A stretch of DNA of 64,000 bases from Candidatus Thiosymbion sp. Its GTDB lineage: Bacteria > Pseudomonadota > Gammaproteobacteria > Chromatiales > Chromatiaceae. Location: contig JAHDND010000192.1 of assembly GCA_018435665.1 (NCBI GenBank), forward strand, positions 1 through 64,000, written 5' to 3'. This document shows positions 16,690 to 26,331 of the stretch, in pieces; the first letter of the stretch is position 1, and every line of letters begins with the position of its first letter. The position numbers were made by a program, and so were the translations under genes. The notes below the pieces were generated by a model that saw nothing but the letters and a program-made list of their open reading frames with translations, had not been told where the DNA came from and searched no databases.

Positions 16690-18104
16690 AGCCGATCCAC
16701 CAGGGCGCCGGCGGCATCCCGCAGTTCGATGAGCAGGGGCATCTGGCCAAAGGCATGGGAGGCGCAGGACAGGCAGGGATCAAAGCAGCGGATCACTGCC
16801 TCGACCCGGTTCAGCATGCCCTCCTGGAGGTGGTTGCCATCGACATAGGTCTTGGCCACCTGGCGGATGGCCTGGTTCATGGCCAGGTTGTTATGGCCGG
16901 TGGCGATGATGAGGTTGACCCAGGTGATGAGACCATTCTCGTCGATGCGGTAGTGGTGCATGAGAGTACCGCGGGGGGCCTCGGCGACGCCGATCCCCTC
17001 GTCGCGATTGCTGCGGGCCCGGGCCCGGACCCGCGTGTCCAGGATCCGGGGGTCCTTGAGCAGCCGCTCCATCATTTCCAGGGCGAAGATGATCTCCACC
17101 AGGCGGGCATAGTGATAGTGGAAGCTGCTGGCCACGGGACCAGACTCCTGGAGCATGCGGAACTCCGCCAGGGCCACGTCCGCGTAGGGGGTGCCGCAGG
17201 CATTGGCGTTGTTGAGGCGGGCCAGGGGGCCGACGCGGTAGATCCCCTTGGGGTAGCCCTGGGGCTTGTAATAGGGGAACTTCATGTAGCTGAAGTCCTC
17301 CACCGCCTCGCCCACCAGCCGCTCGTACTCCCAGGTCGGGACCTGATCCTCCAGGATACGTCCCCGGGCATCCTTGAGGCGCAGGACGCCATCGTAGTGC
17401 TCCAGGTTCCCCTCGGGCGAGACCAGGCTGAGGAACAGGGTGTCCTGGGAGCCGAAGTGGGCGGCCTCGTCCAAGAACTTGGGCACCAGGGTCTTGAAGA
17501 AGGCATAGGTGCGTTTGGCGATCTCCAGGCCCTCCGGGAGCAGTCGCAGCATGACCGCGTGCTTGTCCGCCGTCAGGGCCTCGCTGACCCCGCCGGGGAC
17601 CACCCAGGTGGGATGGATCTTCTTGCCGCCCAGGGTCTCGATGATGGTCTGGCCGATCTGCCGCAGGCGGATGCCGTCCCGGGCCAGGTCCGGGTTCTGG
17701 CGCATGACACCGAAGATATTGCGGCTGGCGGGGTCCGCATCCCAGCCCAGCAGCAGGTCCGGCGAGGACAGGTGGAAGAACGACAGGGCATGGGACTGGG
17801 TGAGCTGCGCCAGGTTGATGATCCGGCGCAGTTTCTCCGCCGTTGGGGGAATGCTGACCGACAGCAGGTGGTCGCAGGCCTTGTTGGCGGCCAGGACATG
17901 GCTCACGGGGCAGATGCCGCAGGTGCGGGCGGTGAGGGCGGGCATCTCGCGGTAGGGGCGGCCCTCGCAAAACTTCTCGAAGCCGCGGAACTGGGTGAGG
18001 TGGAAGCGGGCGTCCTGGACCTGCCCCTGGTCGTCGAGTTGCAGGCTGATGCGGGCATGCCCCTCGATGCGGGTGACCGGTTCGATGGAGATGGTGCGGC
18101 TCAT
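16677..18104 (-). CDS. hoxH: NAD-reducing [NiFe] hydrogenase large subunit
   Basis: A 475-residue catalytic subunit of a group 3d bidirectional hydrogenase. The L1 motif RTCGICPVSH and the L5 motif DPCLSCASH supply the four Ni/Fe cysteines. The tail after that His (AFGQMPLLIELRDAAG and on) is the peptide that HoxW should remove. SRTISIEPVTRIEGHARIS is the usual N-terminus, so the ATG at 18104 with AGGATC upstream is chosen; the in-frame extension further upstream is Pro/Arg-rich. It sits 120 bp after hoxY. Together with HoxEFUY it would couple H2 oxidation or evolution to NAD(H) in the cytoplasm. Confidence 0.96.
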   Translation of the reverse strand: MSRTISIEPVTRIEGHARISLQLDDQGQVQDARFHLTQFRGFEKFCEGRPYREMPALTARTCGICPVSHVLAANKACDHLLSVSIPPTAEKLRRIINLAQLTQSHALSFFHLSSPDLLLGWDADPASRNIFGVMRQNPDLARDGIRLRQIGQTIIETLGGKKIHPTWVVPGGVSEALTADKHAVMLRLLPEGLEIAKRTYAFFKTLVPKFLDEAAHFGSQDTLFLSLVSPEGNLEHYDGVLRLKDARGRILEDQVPTWEYERLVGEAVEDFSYMKFPYYKPQGYPKGIYRVGPLARLNNANACGTPYADVALAEFRMLQESGPVASSFHYHYARLVEIIFALEMMERLLKDPRILDTRVRARARSNRDEGIGVAEAPRGTLMHHYRIDENGLITWVNLIIATGHNNLAMNQAIRQVAKTYVDGNHLQEGMLNRVEAVIRCFDPCLSCASHAFGQMPLLIELRDAAGALVDRLCRD

Positions 18105-18224
18105 GGCAAAGATCCTGTGGCAAAAAGCGCGCCCGCCCCCCGGGAGGGCACGGGGCGAGGGCGAGGGTGAGGGGCGTGGCAACCCGGGGTCGCTCCCGCC
18201 GGATCCGCGGCGGCGAGCCTGAGC

Positions 18225-18758
18225 TCAGGCCCCAAAGCGCGTCACCTGGGTGGAGTCCGGCGTCCGCCCGGCGATCAACTCGCTGAGCACGTAGAAAATG
18301 GCATCGGCCGGGGGCGGGCAGCCGGGGACGAAGACGTCCACCGCCACCACCTCGTGGAGGGGGCGCACCCGCGGGAGGAGGGCCGGCACCCCGACCCGGG
18401 GGACTTGCGGCTGGAGCGTGACGTTCTCCCGGTAGGCGCGATCCAGCACCGCGGCGAGGGGGTAGGGGTTGCGCATGGAGGGGACATTGCCGTTGACGGC
18501 GCAGTCCCCGAGGCTGATCAGAATCCGGCAGCGGTCACGAAATGCCTGGGCCTGGCGCAGGTCGTCCGCGTTGCTGACCGAGCCTTCCAGGATGCCGACG
18601 TCGACCCGTTCCGGCAGGTGCTTGGCATCCACCAGCGGGCTATAGAGGATGTCGAGATAACGGACTAGGTCCACCAGGCGCTCGTCCAGGTCGAGGAAGG
18701 ACATGTGGCAGCCCGAGCAGCCGTCCAGCCAGGCGGTGGCAACGCTGAGCTTGTTCAT
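18225..18758 (-). CDS. hoxY: NAD-reducing hydrogenase small subunit
   Basis: A 177-residue subunit holding the proximal [4Fe-4S] cluster. Visible ligands are in DGCSGCHMSF, LGDCAVNGN and VPGCPPPADA. Two in-frame starts with good ribosome-binding sites exist because the initiation region is duplicated. ATG 18758 gives MNKLSVATAWLDGCSGC, which fits the family. ATG 18830 gives [10 protein letters not shown] plus 14 more residues before it and overlaps the hoxU stop as ATGA. Both could be used; the longer form would carry a 24-residue N-terminal extension. Confidence 0.93.
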   Translation of the reverse strand: MNKLSVATAWLDGCSGCHMSFLDLDERLVDLVRYLDILYSPLVDAKHLPERVDVGILEGSVSNADDLRQAQAFRDRCRILISLGDCAVNGNVPSMRNPYPLAAVLDRAYRENVTLQPQVPRVGVPALLPRVRPLHEVVAVDVFVPGCPPPADAIFYVLSELIAGRTPDSTQVTRFGA

Positions 18759-18843
18759 CGAGCCGGTCTCCCCGGCCATGGGCGGTAGACTGGCAGGGGC
18801 AACCACGGTGGCAACGCTGAGCCTGTTCATCGGGCCTGTCTCC
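18734..18843. repeat. 72-bp-spaced duplication of the hoxY start region
   Basis: A 38-bp segment at 18734-18771 recurs at 18806-18843 with three substitutions. Each copy contains a ribosome-binding site, an ATG and the codons for N-K/R-L-S-V-A-T. The period (72 bp) keeps frame. Confidence 0.85.
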
Positions 18844-19558
18844 GGCGGGCGAGGATGGGAAGAAAGTGCTGGTCCTTGACCATCTCCCCGGCGGAGGTCC
18901 CTTGCTTGACCAGGGCGCCGGTGGGACAGACCTGCACGCACTTACCGCAGCCGGTGCAGGTCTCGCTGTCGCCCCAGGGCTGAGCCAGGTCGGTGATGAC
19001 CAGGCAGTCGCTGCCGCGACCCATCAGGTCCCAGGTATGGGCCCCCTCGATCTCGTCGCAGACCCGCACGCAGCGGGTACAGAGGATGCATCGGTTGTGG
19101 TCCAGGCGGAACAGTTCATGGGAGCTGTCCATCTGGTAGCGGGCCTGGCGATAGGGGACGCGCACGTGGTCGACGCCGCAGGTCTGGGCGAGATGCTGCA
19201 ACTCGCAGTGGCCGTTGGAGACACAGACCGAGCAGATGTGGCTGCGCTCGGCGAACAGCAATTCGACGATCGTGCGGCGATAGCGCCGCAGGCGCTCGGT
19301 GTTGGTCAGGACCTGCATCCCCTCCGCGACCTGGGTGGCGCAGGCGGCGAAGAGGCGGCCCTGGCCAGCGATCTCCACCAGGCACAGGCGACAGGCGCCC
19401 CAGATACTCAGGCCATCGAGATAACAGAGGCTGGGGATGGGGATCTGGTTCTCCCGGCAGACCTCGATGATGGTCTCGTCGGCGCGGGCGGATAGGTCCT
19501 GACCGTCGATGGTCAGGGTGACGACGCGGACGTTGGCGGGGGTGGGGGGAGGGGGCAT
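18827..19558 (-). CDS. hoxU: NAD-reducing hydrogenase diaphorase iron-sulfur subunit
   Basis: A 243-residue NuoG-N-terminal-like subunit that passes electrons between HoxF and HoxY. It has an N-terminal [2Fe-2S] domain ([20 protein letters not shown]), a His/Cys cluster region ([16 protein letters not shown]) and two [4Fe-4S] motifs ([13 protein letters not shown] and [16 protein letters not shown]). AGGAG lies 6 bp before the ATG at 19558. The stop overlaps the upstream hoxY ATG. Normal length. Confidence 0.96.
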   Translation of the reverse strand: MPPPPTPANVRVVTLTIDGQDLSARADETIIEVCRENQIPIPSLCYLDGLSIWGACRLCLVEIAGQGRLFAACATQVAEGMQVLTNTERLRRYRRTIVELLFAERSHICSVCVSNGHCELQHLAQTCGVDHVRVPYRQARYQMDSSHELFRLDHNRCILCTRCVRVCDEIEGAHTWDLMGRGSDCLVITDLAQPWGDSETCTGCGKCVQVCPTGALVKQGTSAGEMVKDQHFLPILARRRQAR

Positions 19559-19704
19559 CTCAGCTCCTGCGGGGAAGGCGCGTCGTCATGGGGCGGCCGG
19601 CGCCGTGGATGAGGAGGGGACGGGGAGCGTGGCCCCCTGGTCACCCCGCCCGTGGTCACCCGGGGTGGAGGACCGGCGGCAGGGGATTGGGGCCAGGATC
19701 CGGT

Positions 19705-21441
19705 TCATGGCGCGCACAACTTGGCCTCGTACTCGTCGCGGAAAAACCGCAGGGTCGACAGCACCGGATTGGGTGCCGTCTGGCCCAGACCGCAGAGGCT
19801 GGTCGCTTGGACGACCTCGCACAGTTCTTCCAGCAGGGCCAGATCCTGGTGGCGGGCCTCGCCCTTCGCGATCTTGTCGAGCAGGGCGTGCAGTTGCTGG
19901 GTGCCCGCGCGGCAGGGGACGCACTTACCGCAGGACTCGCTCATGCAAAACTCCATGAAGTAACGGGCGACGTCCACCATGTCCGCGGTCTCGTCCATGA
20001 CGATCATGCCGCCGGACCCCATGATGGTGCCCAGGGTCTTGAGGCCGTCATAGTCCACCGGGATATCCAGGTGTTCCGCGGGGATGCAGCCGCCGGAGGG
20101 GCCGCCGGTCTGTACCGCCTTGAAGGCTCGGCCGCCGGGGATGCCGCCGCCAATGGCCGTGATGATGTCGCGGAGTCGGGTCCCCATGGGGACCTCGATG
20201 AGGCCGGTGTTCTCGATGGTGCCCGCCAGGGCAAAGACCTTGGTGCCTTTGGACTTCTCGGTGCCGATGCCGGCAAACCAGGCACCGCCGTGGCGAACGA
20301 TGGGGGCGATGTTGGCGAAGGTCTCGACGTTGTTGATCAGGGTGGGGCAGCCCCAGAGCCCGGACTCGGCGGGGTAGGGGGGGCGCGGCCGCGGCTGGCC
20401 GCGGTTGCCCTCGATGGAGGCCATCAGCGCCGTCTCCTCGCCGCAGACGAAGGCCCCGGCGCCGAGGCGGATCTCCACCTCGAAGCTGAAGGGGGTCTCG
20501 GCGATCTTGCCGCCGAGAAAGCCCGCGCGTTTGGCCTTGCGGATCGCCGTGGTCAGGCGCTCTACCGCCAACGGGTATTCGGCCCGGACATAGACGTACC
20601 CCTTGGCAGCGCCGATGGCATAGGCCGCGATGGCCATGCCCTCCAGGACCCGATGGGGGTCGGATTCCAGCACCGCCCGGTCCATGAAGGCCCCGGGGTC
20701 CCCCTCGTCGGCGTTACAGATGACGAATTTGCGCTCTCCGGGCATCTTGGCCACCGTGGACCACTTGAGGCCCGTAGGGTAGCCGCCCCCGCCGCGACCG
20801 CGCAGGCCGCTGAGGGTGATCTCCCGCAGCACCTCCGCTGGGGTCATCTCGGTCAGGGCCTGGACCAGGGGGGCGTAGCCGCCGACCGCGACGTAGCCTT
20901 TGAAACTGTCCGGGTCGATGACGCCGGCGTTCTCCAGGACGATACGCTGCTGGCGGGCGAAGAAGGGCTGATCGGTGGGGCAGTGGAGGCGGGCGACCGG
21001 CGGGCCGGCGACGCTGGCCAGAATTGCCGGGGCATCCTCCGGCCTGACTTCCCGGTAGAGGGTCGAGGCCATGAGTTCGGCCCCCTTCTCCGCCACCGCG
21101 ACCAGGGGCCCGGCGGAACAGAGGCCCATGCAGCCGACACCCTTGACTTTACAGCGATGGCCCCTGGTCACGCGATCCGCGGGCCCGGCCAACCCCGCGC
21201 CCGCCATCGTGCCGTCACCCTCGCTATCGCCATCCCTTTCGGCATCACCCTCCACATCGCCCTGTCTCTCGCCCGGGGCAGGAGGCGGGATGGCCGTAAG
21301 GGCCCGATGCAGGGCGGCCATGACCTCGGGGGCGCCGGAGGACTGACAGCTCGCCGCCATGCAGACCCGCGCCTCATGGGTGATGTCGGGGTCCTGGTTG
21401 CGGTATTCCTCGGCCTTGTCAGCCAGATCGTCCAGATTCAT
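19705..21441 (-). CDS. hoxF: NAD-reducing hydrogenase diaphorase flavoprotein subunit
   Basis: A 578-residue subunit with NuoE-like N-terminal [2Fe-2S] and NuoF-like domains, binding FMN and NAD(H). Visible are [14 protein letters not shown] and [14 protein letters not shown] (FMN/NAD site) and the C-terminal [4Fe-4S] ligands [12 protein letters not shown] with the distal Cys in TSLCGLGQ. Residues about 52-92 form an Asp/Glu/Gly-rich insert ([17 protein letters not shown]) between the cysteine pairs of the N-terminal cluster domain, not expected in homologues. A 146-bp gap separates it from hoxU. It is separated from hoxE by a copy of repeat F1. Confidence 0.95.
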   Translation of the reverse strand: MNLDDLADKAEEYRNQDPDITHEARVCMAASCQSSGAPEVMAALHRALTAIPPPAPGERQGDVEGDAERDGDSEGDGTMAGAGLAGPADRVTRGHRCKVKGVGCMGLCSAGPLVAVAEKGAELMASTLYREVRPEDAPAILASVAGPPVARLHCPTDQPFFARQQRIVLENAGVIDPDSFKGYVAVGGYAPLVQALTEMTPAEVLREITLSGLRGRGGGGYPTGLKWSTVAKMPGERKFVICNADEGDPGAFMDRAVLESDPHRVLEGMAIAAYAIGAAKGYVYVRAEYPLAVERLTTAIRKAKRAGFLGGKIAETPFSFEVEIRLGAGAFVCGEETALMASIEGNRGQPRPRPPYPAESGLWGCPTLINNVETFANIAPIVRHGGAWFAGIGTEKSKGTKVFALAGTIENTGLIEVPMGTRLRDIITAIGGGIPGGRAFKAVQTGGPSGGCIPAEHLDIPVDYDGLKTLGTIMGSGGMIVMDETADMVDVARYFMEFCMSESCGKCVPCRAGTQQLHALLDKIAKGEARHQDLALLEELCEVVQATSLCGLGQTAPNPVLSTLRFFRDEYEAKLCAP

Positions 21442-21515
21442 CGTCGTGCCTCGACCTGTAATACCAGGTCCGCCAGAGAGTTGAGTTTAGTCATCGCCCC
21501 TCAATTTTCGGTTTT

Positions 21516-21660
21516 CCGGTTCGGGTGGCCTTTGGCGAGGGACGCCGCGAATAGGTCCCGGCTGGCATGACGACCTCCTTCCTGCGTTCGACACCCCGCC
21601 ACACGCCCCTGATCCTCCTAATCGCGGTCGACACCCCCGCCAGATGCCCCCGAACCTCCC
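21516..21660 (-). repeat. Dispersed palindromic repeat F1, copy D plus a partial second arm, between hoxE and hoxF
   Basis: Read on the minus strand, 21619-21516 matches the F1 layout (GTGTGGCGGGGTGTCG, inner hairpin region, then TATTCGCGGCGTCCCTCGCC and GGCCACCCGAACC). A second left arm (GGCATCTGGCGGGGGTGTCG) lies immediately upstream at 21660-21625, a nested or partial duplicate. It is more diverged than copies A and B. Confidence 0.7.
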
Positions 21661-21712
21661 TAATCGAATTCGATGCCGAAAACTGCAAGGCGATGTAAAG
21701 ACTTGCCCCAGA

Positions 21713-22207
21713 TCAATCGAGCCGTTCGAGCTTGGCGAGCACTTGGCCGGCCGTCTGGTTGCCCTGCATGGCGCCGTCGAGGACCACCGCGGGCGCCAGC
21801 CCACAGGAGCCGACGCAGCGGGCGGTCAAGAGGGAGAGGCGACCATCCGGGGTGGTTTCACCAGGCCTGACCGCGTAGCGCTCCTGGATGGCCTCCACCA
21901 AGCCTCTGGCCCCCTTGATGTAGCAGGCCGTTCCGGTACAGACCACGCACGCATGGCGGCCTTTGGGCTTGAGCAGGAAGAGGTGGTAGAAGGTGGCGAC
22001 GCCATAGACCTTCGAAAGGGACAGATCGAGGGAGCCGGCGACGAAGCGCATGGCGGTTTCGTCCAGAAAACCGAAGGCGTCCTGAACACTGTGCAGGGTC
22101 TCGATCAGGGCATGTCCGGCATAGCCGTTGCGACGCATGGTGGCATTGACCAGCTTCCAGCGCTTGTCGTCGCTGGGCAGGGGTGGCCGAGTTTGCAACA
22201 GGGTCAT
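21713..22207 (-). CDS. hoxE: Hydrogenase subunit HoxE (NuoE-like)
   Basis: A 164-residue thioredoxin-like [2Fe-2S] subunit with ligands in CTGTACYIKGA and ARCVGSCGLAPAVV. HoxE is the extra electron-transfer subunit typical of cyanobacterial and purple sulfur bacterial Hox enzymes. The ATG at 22207 is preceded by AGGAG; in-frame sequence further upstream runs through repeat F1-B and is not coding. It is the first gene of the operon hoxE-F-U-Y-H-W. Confidence 0.95.
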   Translation of the reverse strand: MTLLQTRPPLPSDDKRWKLVNATMRRNGYAGHALIETLHSVQDAFGFLDETAMRFVAGSLDLSLSKVYGVATFYHLFLLKPKGRHACVVCTGTACYIKGARGLVEAIQERYAVRPGETTPDGRLSLLTARCVGSCGLAPAVVLDGAMQGNQTAGQVLAKLERLD

Positions 22208-22332
22208 GTCAGCTCCTAGGCGCGGAGACGAGGAGGTGCGGATCTTGGAGGGCGAAAACTTGCCACGTGGTTGTAAGGCATTTCCCCCCGCTCCATACCC
22301 ATCGCATTTCAGTATTCGATATCGACTAGGGA

Positions 22333-22433
22333 GGGTCGGGTGGCGTCTGGCGGGGGTGTCGACCGCAGGGGAGGCGGTCGTCAAGCCTACAGGGATGTAT
22401 TCACGGTGTTCCCCGCCAGACGCCACCCGACCC
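22333..22433 (+). repeat. Dispersed palindromic repeat F1, copy B, upstream of hoxE
   Basis: The outer arm GGGTCGGGTGGCGTCTGGCG starts at 22333 and its complement ends at 22433; the inner hairpin is GACCGC/GCGGTC. The core CAAGCCTACAGGGATGTATT is shared with copy A. It occupies much of the 370-bp gap between the hoxE start and the valS end, so it lies in the hox promoter region. No clear sigma-70 promoter was found in that gap. Confidence 0.85.
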
Positions 22434-22577
22434 GGAAAGACCGATAAGTGATGTGCCAAGACTATAACACCGGGGGTCAGGGACGGCGCCTGATGCCGGT
22501 CAGCAATAGCGTCACCCTAGCGCGATCCGATTATGGGTTCCACCTTGAGATGGTGAAGATTTTCTTACGGGTGTTGT

Positions 22578-25500
22578 CTACAGGACACGGATCCTGTCTT
22601 CCTGCTCCCGCAGCTTGGCCACAGCCATCTCCTGTTCGGCGATCTTGTCGCGCTCCTTCTGCACCACGGCGGCGGGGGCCTTGTCGACGAAGCTGGGGTT
22701 GGTCAGCTTGCCCCGGGTGCGCTCGACGTCGGCCTCGATGCGGGCGATCTCCTTGGCCAGGCGCTTGAGTTCCGCCTCCTGGTCGATGAGGCCGGCCATG
22801 GGGATGAGGACCTTCATCTCCCCGACCAGGAAGATGGCGGACTCGGGGGCGGTCTCGCCCGGGCCGAGGCGGAGAATCTTGAAGGCGTCGCCAGGGGAGG
22901 GGAGGTCCTGGCTGGTTGCCTCACCCTGGTCGAGGAGGACGGTGATGGAGGCGGTGCGGGCCAGAAAGTCCTGGTAGGGCCGGCTGGCCGCCAGCCAGGC
23001 CAGGTCCTGGGGGCTGGCGTGTTCGATGAGCACCGGCAGGGACTTGCCCGGCGGGATGTTCATCTCGCCCTTGATGCGGCGCACGCCGAGGATGAACTGC
23101 ATGACCCAGTCCATCTCCGCCACGGCGGCGGGGTCCGCCAGGCTGGGGTCGGCGGCGGGGTAGGGGGCCTGCATGAGGGTGTCGCCTTGCGCCCCCGCCA
23201 AGGGCGCGACCTTCTGCCAGATCTCCTCGGTGATGAAGGGCATGATGGGGTGGGCCAGGCGCAGCAGGGTCTCCAGGGTCCGGACCAGGGTGCGGCGGGT
23301 GCCGCGCTTGGCGGCCTCGGTGCTGGCGGGGCTGGTGAGGATGGGCTTGGACAGCTCCAGGTACCAGTCGCAGAAGTGGCTCCAGGTGAATTCGTGCAGG
23401 GCCTGGGCGGCCTGGTCGAAGCGGTAGCCGCGGATGGCCTCGTCGACGCTGGCGATGGCGGTTTGCAAGCGGTCCTGGATCCAGCGGTCGGCGGCGGACA
23501 GTTCGATGGGGCTCGACAGGCCACGCTCCGGGCTGGACAGCCCGCAGTCCTGCCCCTCAGTGTTCATGAGGACGTAGCGCGAGGCATTCCACAGCTTGTT
23601 GCAGAAGTTGCGGTAGCCCTCGGTGCGGCTCAGGTCGAACTTGATGTCGCGGCCGGTGCTGGCCAGGGCGGCGAAGGTGAAGCGCAGGGCGTCGGTGCCG
23701 AAGCTGGGGATGCCCTGGGGGAAGTCGGCGCGGGTGGCCTTGGCGATCTTCTCCGCCAGGCGCGGCTGCATCATGCCGCTGGTGCGCTTGGCCACCAGGG
23801 GCTCCAGTTCGATGCCGTCGATCAGATCGATGGGGTCGAGGACATTACCCTTGGACTTGGACATCTTGTCGCCGTGGGCGTCGCGCACCAGGCCGTGGAT
23901 GTAGACCTCGCGGAAGGGCACGTCGCCCATGAACTTGAGGCCCATCATGATCATGCGGGCCACCCAGAAGAAGATGATGTCAAAGCCGGTGACCAGGACC
24001 GAGGTGGGGTAGAAGGTCTTCAGGCGCCCGGTCTCTTCCGGCCAGCCCAGGGTGGAGAAGGGCCAGAGGGCGGAGCTGAACCAGGTGTCCAGCACGTCCG
24101 GGTCCTGCCGCAAGTGGAAGTCGGGGGCCAGGCCGTGACGCTCGCGCACCTCGGCCTCGGAACGGCCGACATAGACGTTGCCCGCGCCGTCGTACCAGGC
24201 GGGGATGCGGTGGCCCCACCAGATCTGGCGGCTGATGCACCAGTCCTGGATGTTGCGCATCCACTCGAAGTAGGTGTTCTTCCAGTTGGCGGGGACGAAG
24301 CGGATGCGCCCCTCCTCAACGGCCGCGATGGCCGGTTGCGCCAGGGGCTGGATGCGCACGTACCACTGGTCGGTGAGATAGGGTTCGATGACGGCATTGG
24401 AGCGATCGCCGCGGGGCACCATGAGCTTGTGATCGCGGACGCCGGCGAGGAGGCCCAGGGCCTGGAGGTCGGCGACGATGCGCTCCCGCGCCGCGTAGCG
24501 GTCCAGGCCGACGTAGGCCGTAGGGATCAGTTCGCCCTCCTCGGGGGCGTTGGCGCGGATGGCGGCATCGGGGCTGAGGATATTGATCAGGCCGCCGTGG
24601 GCCTGGCCGGCGATGGCGTTTTCGTCGCGATGGCGCAGCCAGACGGCGTGGTCGTTGAAGTCGTGGGCCGGGGTGATCTTGACGCAGCCGGTGCCGAAGG
24701 CAGGGTCGGCGTGCTCGTCGGCGATGATGGGGATGCGCCGGCCGGTGAGGGGCAGTTCCACCAGTTCACCGATGAGGTGCTTGTAACGCGGGTCCTCCGG
24801 GTTCACGGCCACGGCGCAGTCGCCGAGCATGGTCTCCGGGCGGGTGGTGGAGACCACCATGAAGCCGGTGCCATTGGTCAGGGGATAGCGCATGTCCCAC
24901 ATGTGGCCGGCCTCTTCCTCCGACAGCACCTCCAGGTCGGAGACGGCGGTGTGCAGCACCGGGTCCCAGTTGACGAGGCGCTTGCCGCGGTAGATGAGGC
25001 CCTCCTCGAACAGGCGCACGAAGACCTCGCGCACCGCCGCCGACAGGCCCTCGTCCATGGTGAAGCGCTCGTGTTCCCAGTCCAGGGAGGCGCCCATGCG
25101 CCGCAACTGGCGGGTGATGGTGCCGCCGGACTGTTCCTTCCAGTGCCAGACGCGCTCGATGAAGGCCTCGCGCCCCAGGTCATGGCGGGTCTTGCCCTCC
25201 TGTTCCAGCAGGCGCTCCACCACCATCTGGGTGGCGATGCCGGCGTGGTCCGTGCCCGCCTGCCACAGGGTCGGCGCCCCGCGCATGCGGTGGTAGCGGA
25301 TCAGGGCATCCATGATGGTGTCCTGGAAGGCGTGACCCATGTGCAGGCTGCCGGTGACGTTGGGCGGCGGGATCATGATGCAGTAGGGCGCGCCGACCGC
25401 GGGGGTGGGGGCCGTGGCGGCCTTGGCCGCGGCGGTCAGCGGGCTGGAGGTACCCTCGACCGGTTCCCCGGAGGCATCGACCCCGGAGGCATCAACCCCG

Positions 25501-25673
25501 GAGGCATCAACCCCAGAGCCATCGACCCCAGAGCCATCGACCCCGGACGGGCTGGCGTCGATCCCCTTGCTGGCGGGCGTGTCGGCGGTGGGGGGGGCGA
25601 AATAACCGCGCTCCTCCCAGGTGCGATACCAGGCTTGTTCCAGGGTCTGAGGGTCGTAATTCTTGTCGAGCAT
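22578..25673 (-). CDS. valS: Valyl-tRNA synthetase
   Basis: A 1031-residue class Ia synthetase that charges tRNA-Val. The HIGH box is in [15 protein letters not shown] and KMSKS in [16 protein letters not shown]; the CP1 editing domain lies between, and the C-terminal coiled coil starts around residue 960 ([20 protein letters not shown]). Compared with the family, about 60 residues are inserted between the N-terminal ERGYF and [12 protein letters not shown] (about residues 27-95). The insert contains Gly-Val-Asp-Ala-Ser repeats encoded by 15-bp units. The insert precedes the Rossmann fold and should be solvent-exposed. Otherwise intact. Confidence 0.96.
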   Translation of the reverse strand: MLDKNYDPQTLEQAWYRTWEERGYFAPPTADTPASKGIDASPSGVDGSGVDGSGVDASGVDASGVDASGEPVEGTSSPLTAAAKAATAPTPAVGAPYCIMIPPPNVTGSLHMGHAFQDTIMDALIRYHRMRGAPTLWQAGTDHAGIATQMVVERLLEQEGKTRHDLGREAFIERVWHWKEQSGGTITRQLRRMGASLDWEHERFTMDEGLSAAVREVFVRLFEEGLIYRGKRLVNWDPVLHTAVSDLEVLSEEEAGHMWDMRYPLTNGTGFMVVSTTRPETMLGDCAVAVNPEDPRYKHLIGELVELPLTGRRIPIIADEHADPAFGTGCVKITPAHDFNDHAVWLRHRDENAIAGQAHGGLINILSPDAAIRANAPEEGELIPTAYVGLDRYAARERIVADLQALGLLAGVRDHKLMVPRGDRSNAVIEPYLTDQWYVRIQPLAQPAIAAVEEGRIRFVPANWKNTYFEWMRNIQDWCISRQIWWGHRIPAWYDGAGNVYVGRSEAEVRERHGLAPDFHLRQDPDVLDTWFSSALWPFSTLGWPEETGRLKTFYPTSVLVTGFDIIFFWVARMIMMGLKFMGDVPFREVYIHGLVRDAHGDKMSKSKGNVLDPIDLIDGIELEPLVAKRTSGMMQPRLAEKIAKATRADFPQGIPSFGTDALRFTFAALASTGRDIKFDLSRTEGYRNFCNKLWNASRYVLMNTEGQDCGLSSPERGLSSPIELSAADRWIQDRLQTAIASVDEAIRGYRFDQAAQALHEFTWSHFCDWYLELSKPILTSPASTEAAKRGTRRTLVRTLETLLRLAHPIMPFITEEIWQKVAPLAGAQGDTLMQAPYPAADPSLADPAAVAEMDWVMQFILGVRRIKGEMNIPPGKSLPVLIEHASPQDLAWLAASRPYQDFLARTASITVLLDQGEATSQDLPSPGDAFKILRLGPGETAPESAIFLVGEMKVLIPMAGLIDQEAELKRLAKEIARIEADVERTRGKLTNPSFVDKAPAAVVQKERDKIAEQEMAVAKLREQEDRIRVL
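25471..25545 (-). repeat. Five 15-bp tandem units in valS
   Basis: GAGGCATCGACCCCG-type units begin at 25471, 25486, 25501, 25516 and 25531. The unit length is a multiple of three, so copy-number change would keep the valS frame. Confidence 0.9.
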
Positions 25674-25719
25674 GATAGCGGTGATCGGTTAATCAGGGGA
25701 GCGAGGGCGGACGCCAAGA

Positions 25720-25828
25720 CTGAGAGTTTGTGAAAAAATCCGTTTCATTTCAGCCTCGAAGTCGCTAACCCGATGTTATTGAGGATTCCCAGGTTCAATG
25801 AGCGGGAGGTTTTTTCACAGCCTCTGAG
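25720..25828. repeat. Small inverted-repeat element (MITE-like)
   Basis: 19-bp ends at 25720-25738 and 25810-25828 are complementary at 16 of 19 positions, with a shared TGTGAAAAAA tip. The 109-bp element has no coding capacity. It may be a remnant or non-autonomous relative of an insertion sequence. It sits just upstream of valS. Confidence 0.5.
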
Positions 25829-25852
25829 AGGTCGCCAGTATACCCAAGGACC

Positions 25853-25917
25853 TAACTGTCATGGGACGGCTCGCCACACCCCTGATAGTGAAAGACTTTC
25901 CCGTGACCTTCACGTTA
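25853..25917 (+). repeat. Dispersed repeat F2, copy 1
   Basis: TAACTGTCATG...CGCCACACCCCTGA...GTGAAAGACTTT...TTCACGTTAA. Related copies are at 33090-33218 (two in tandem), 51872-51962 and, on the minus strand, about 61050-61132. Confidence 0.75.
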
Positions 25918-26331
25918 AAGTTAAGGTCACGCCGCGTCGCGGCGGGTCGGGGGCGACTGACGGCGGTATGGCGAGCATTGTTCCCCCTCGGACGCCCCCT
26001 TGTCACGCCTTCGTAGCAATTTGCTGCGATGCTCATGGCCTTGCCATTTCATCGGCCAGTAGCATCCGATTAGGGGTAAGATGGGTCCACGATGGGGGCG
26101 GCCCCAGGATCGCGCCCTGTCCCCGGCGGCAATCCGCCGCTCAGCCGATGGCCCCACCCACGGCTGTCTGGCCTCCATCAGGTCAAGGTTTTCCCACCCT
26201 GCACTTATGCGGCGAAAACTGAGTTAAGTCAGTTAACTAGGTACGGCCCTGGCACCTTTTCCCCTGTCTGTACATCCCTGTACCCCCCTTTTCTGTTCAT
26301 CCCTGTTTCACCCTAAGAGGTAAGCGCAACC
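25918..26331. other. Upstream region of ppdK
   Basis: No gene is seen. The last 60 bp contain a CATCCCTGT motif twice (around 26271 and 26297) and an AAGAGGT ribosome-binding site before the ppdK ATG. The short palindrome AGTTAACT lies near 26230. No confident promoter was identified. Confidence 0.4.

Noticed and set aside
19586..19708. A 40-codon frame between hoxF and hoxU starting at an ATG that overlaps the hoxF stop
   Set aside because: Pro/Ser/Gly-rich translation without similarity to any Hox protein; probably non-coding spacer, though the ATGA overlap was noted.
19588..21570. A 660-codon open frame on the plus strand antisense to hoxF
   Set aside because: It mirrors the codon structure of hoxF in high-GC DNA; its translation is Gly/Ala/Asp/His-rich without any domain, and hoxF is certain from its motifs.
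25471..25545. Regular 15-bp repeats considered as a CRISPR array
   Set aside because: Units are contiguous with no spacers and are in frame in valS.
23019..25733. A 904-codon open frame on the plus strand antisense to valS
   Set aside because: Same GC-driven shadow effect; the translation has no recognisable family while valS has all class I signatures.
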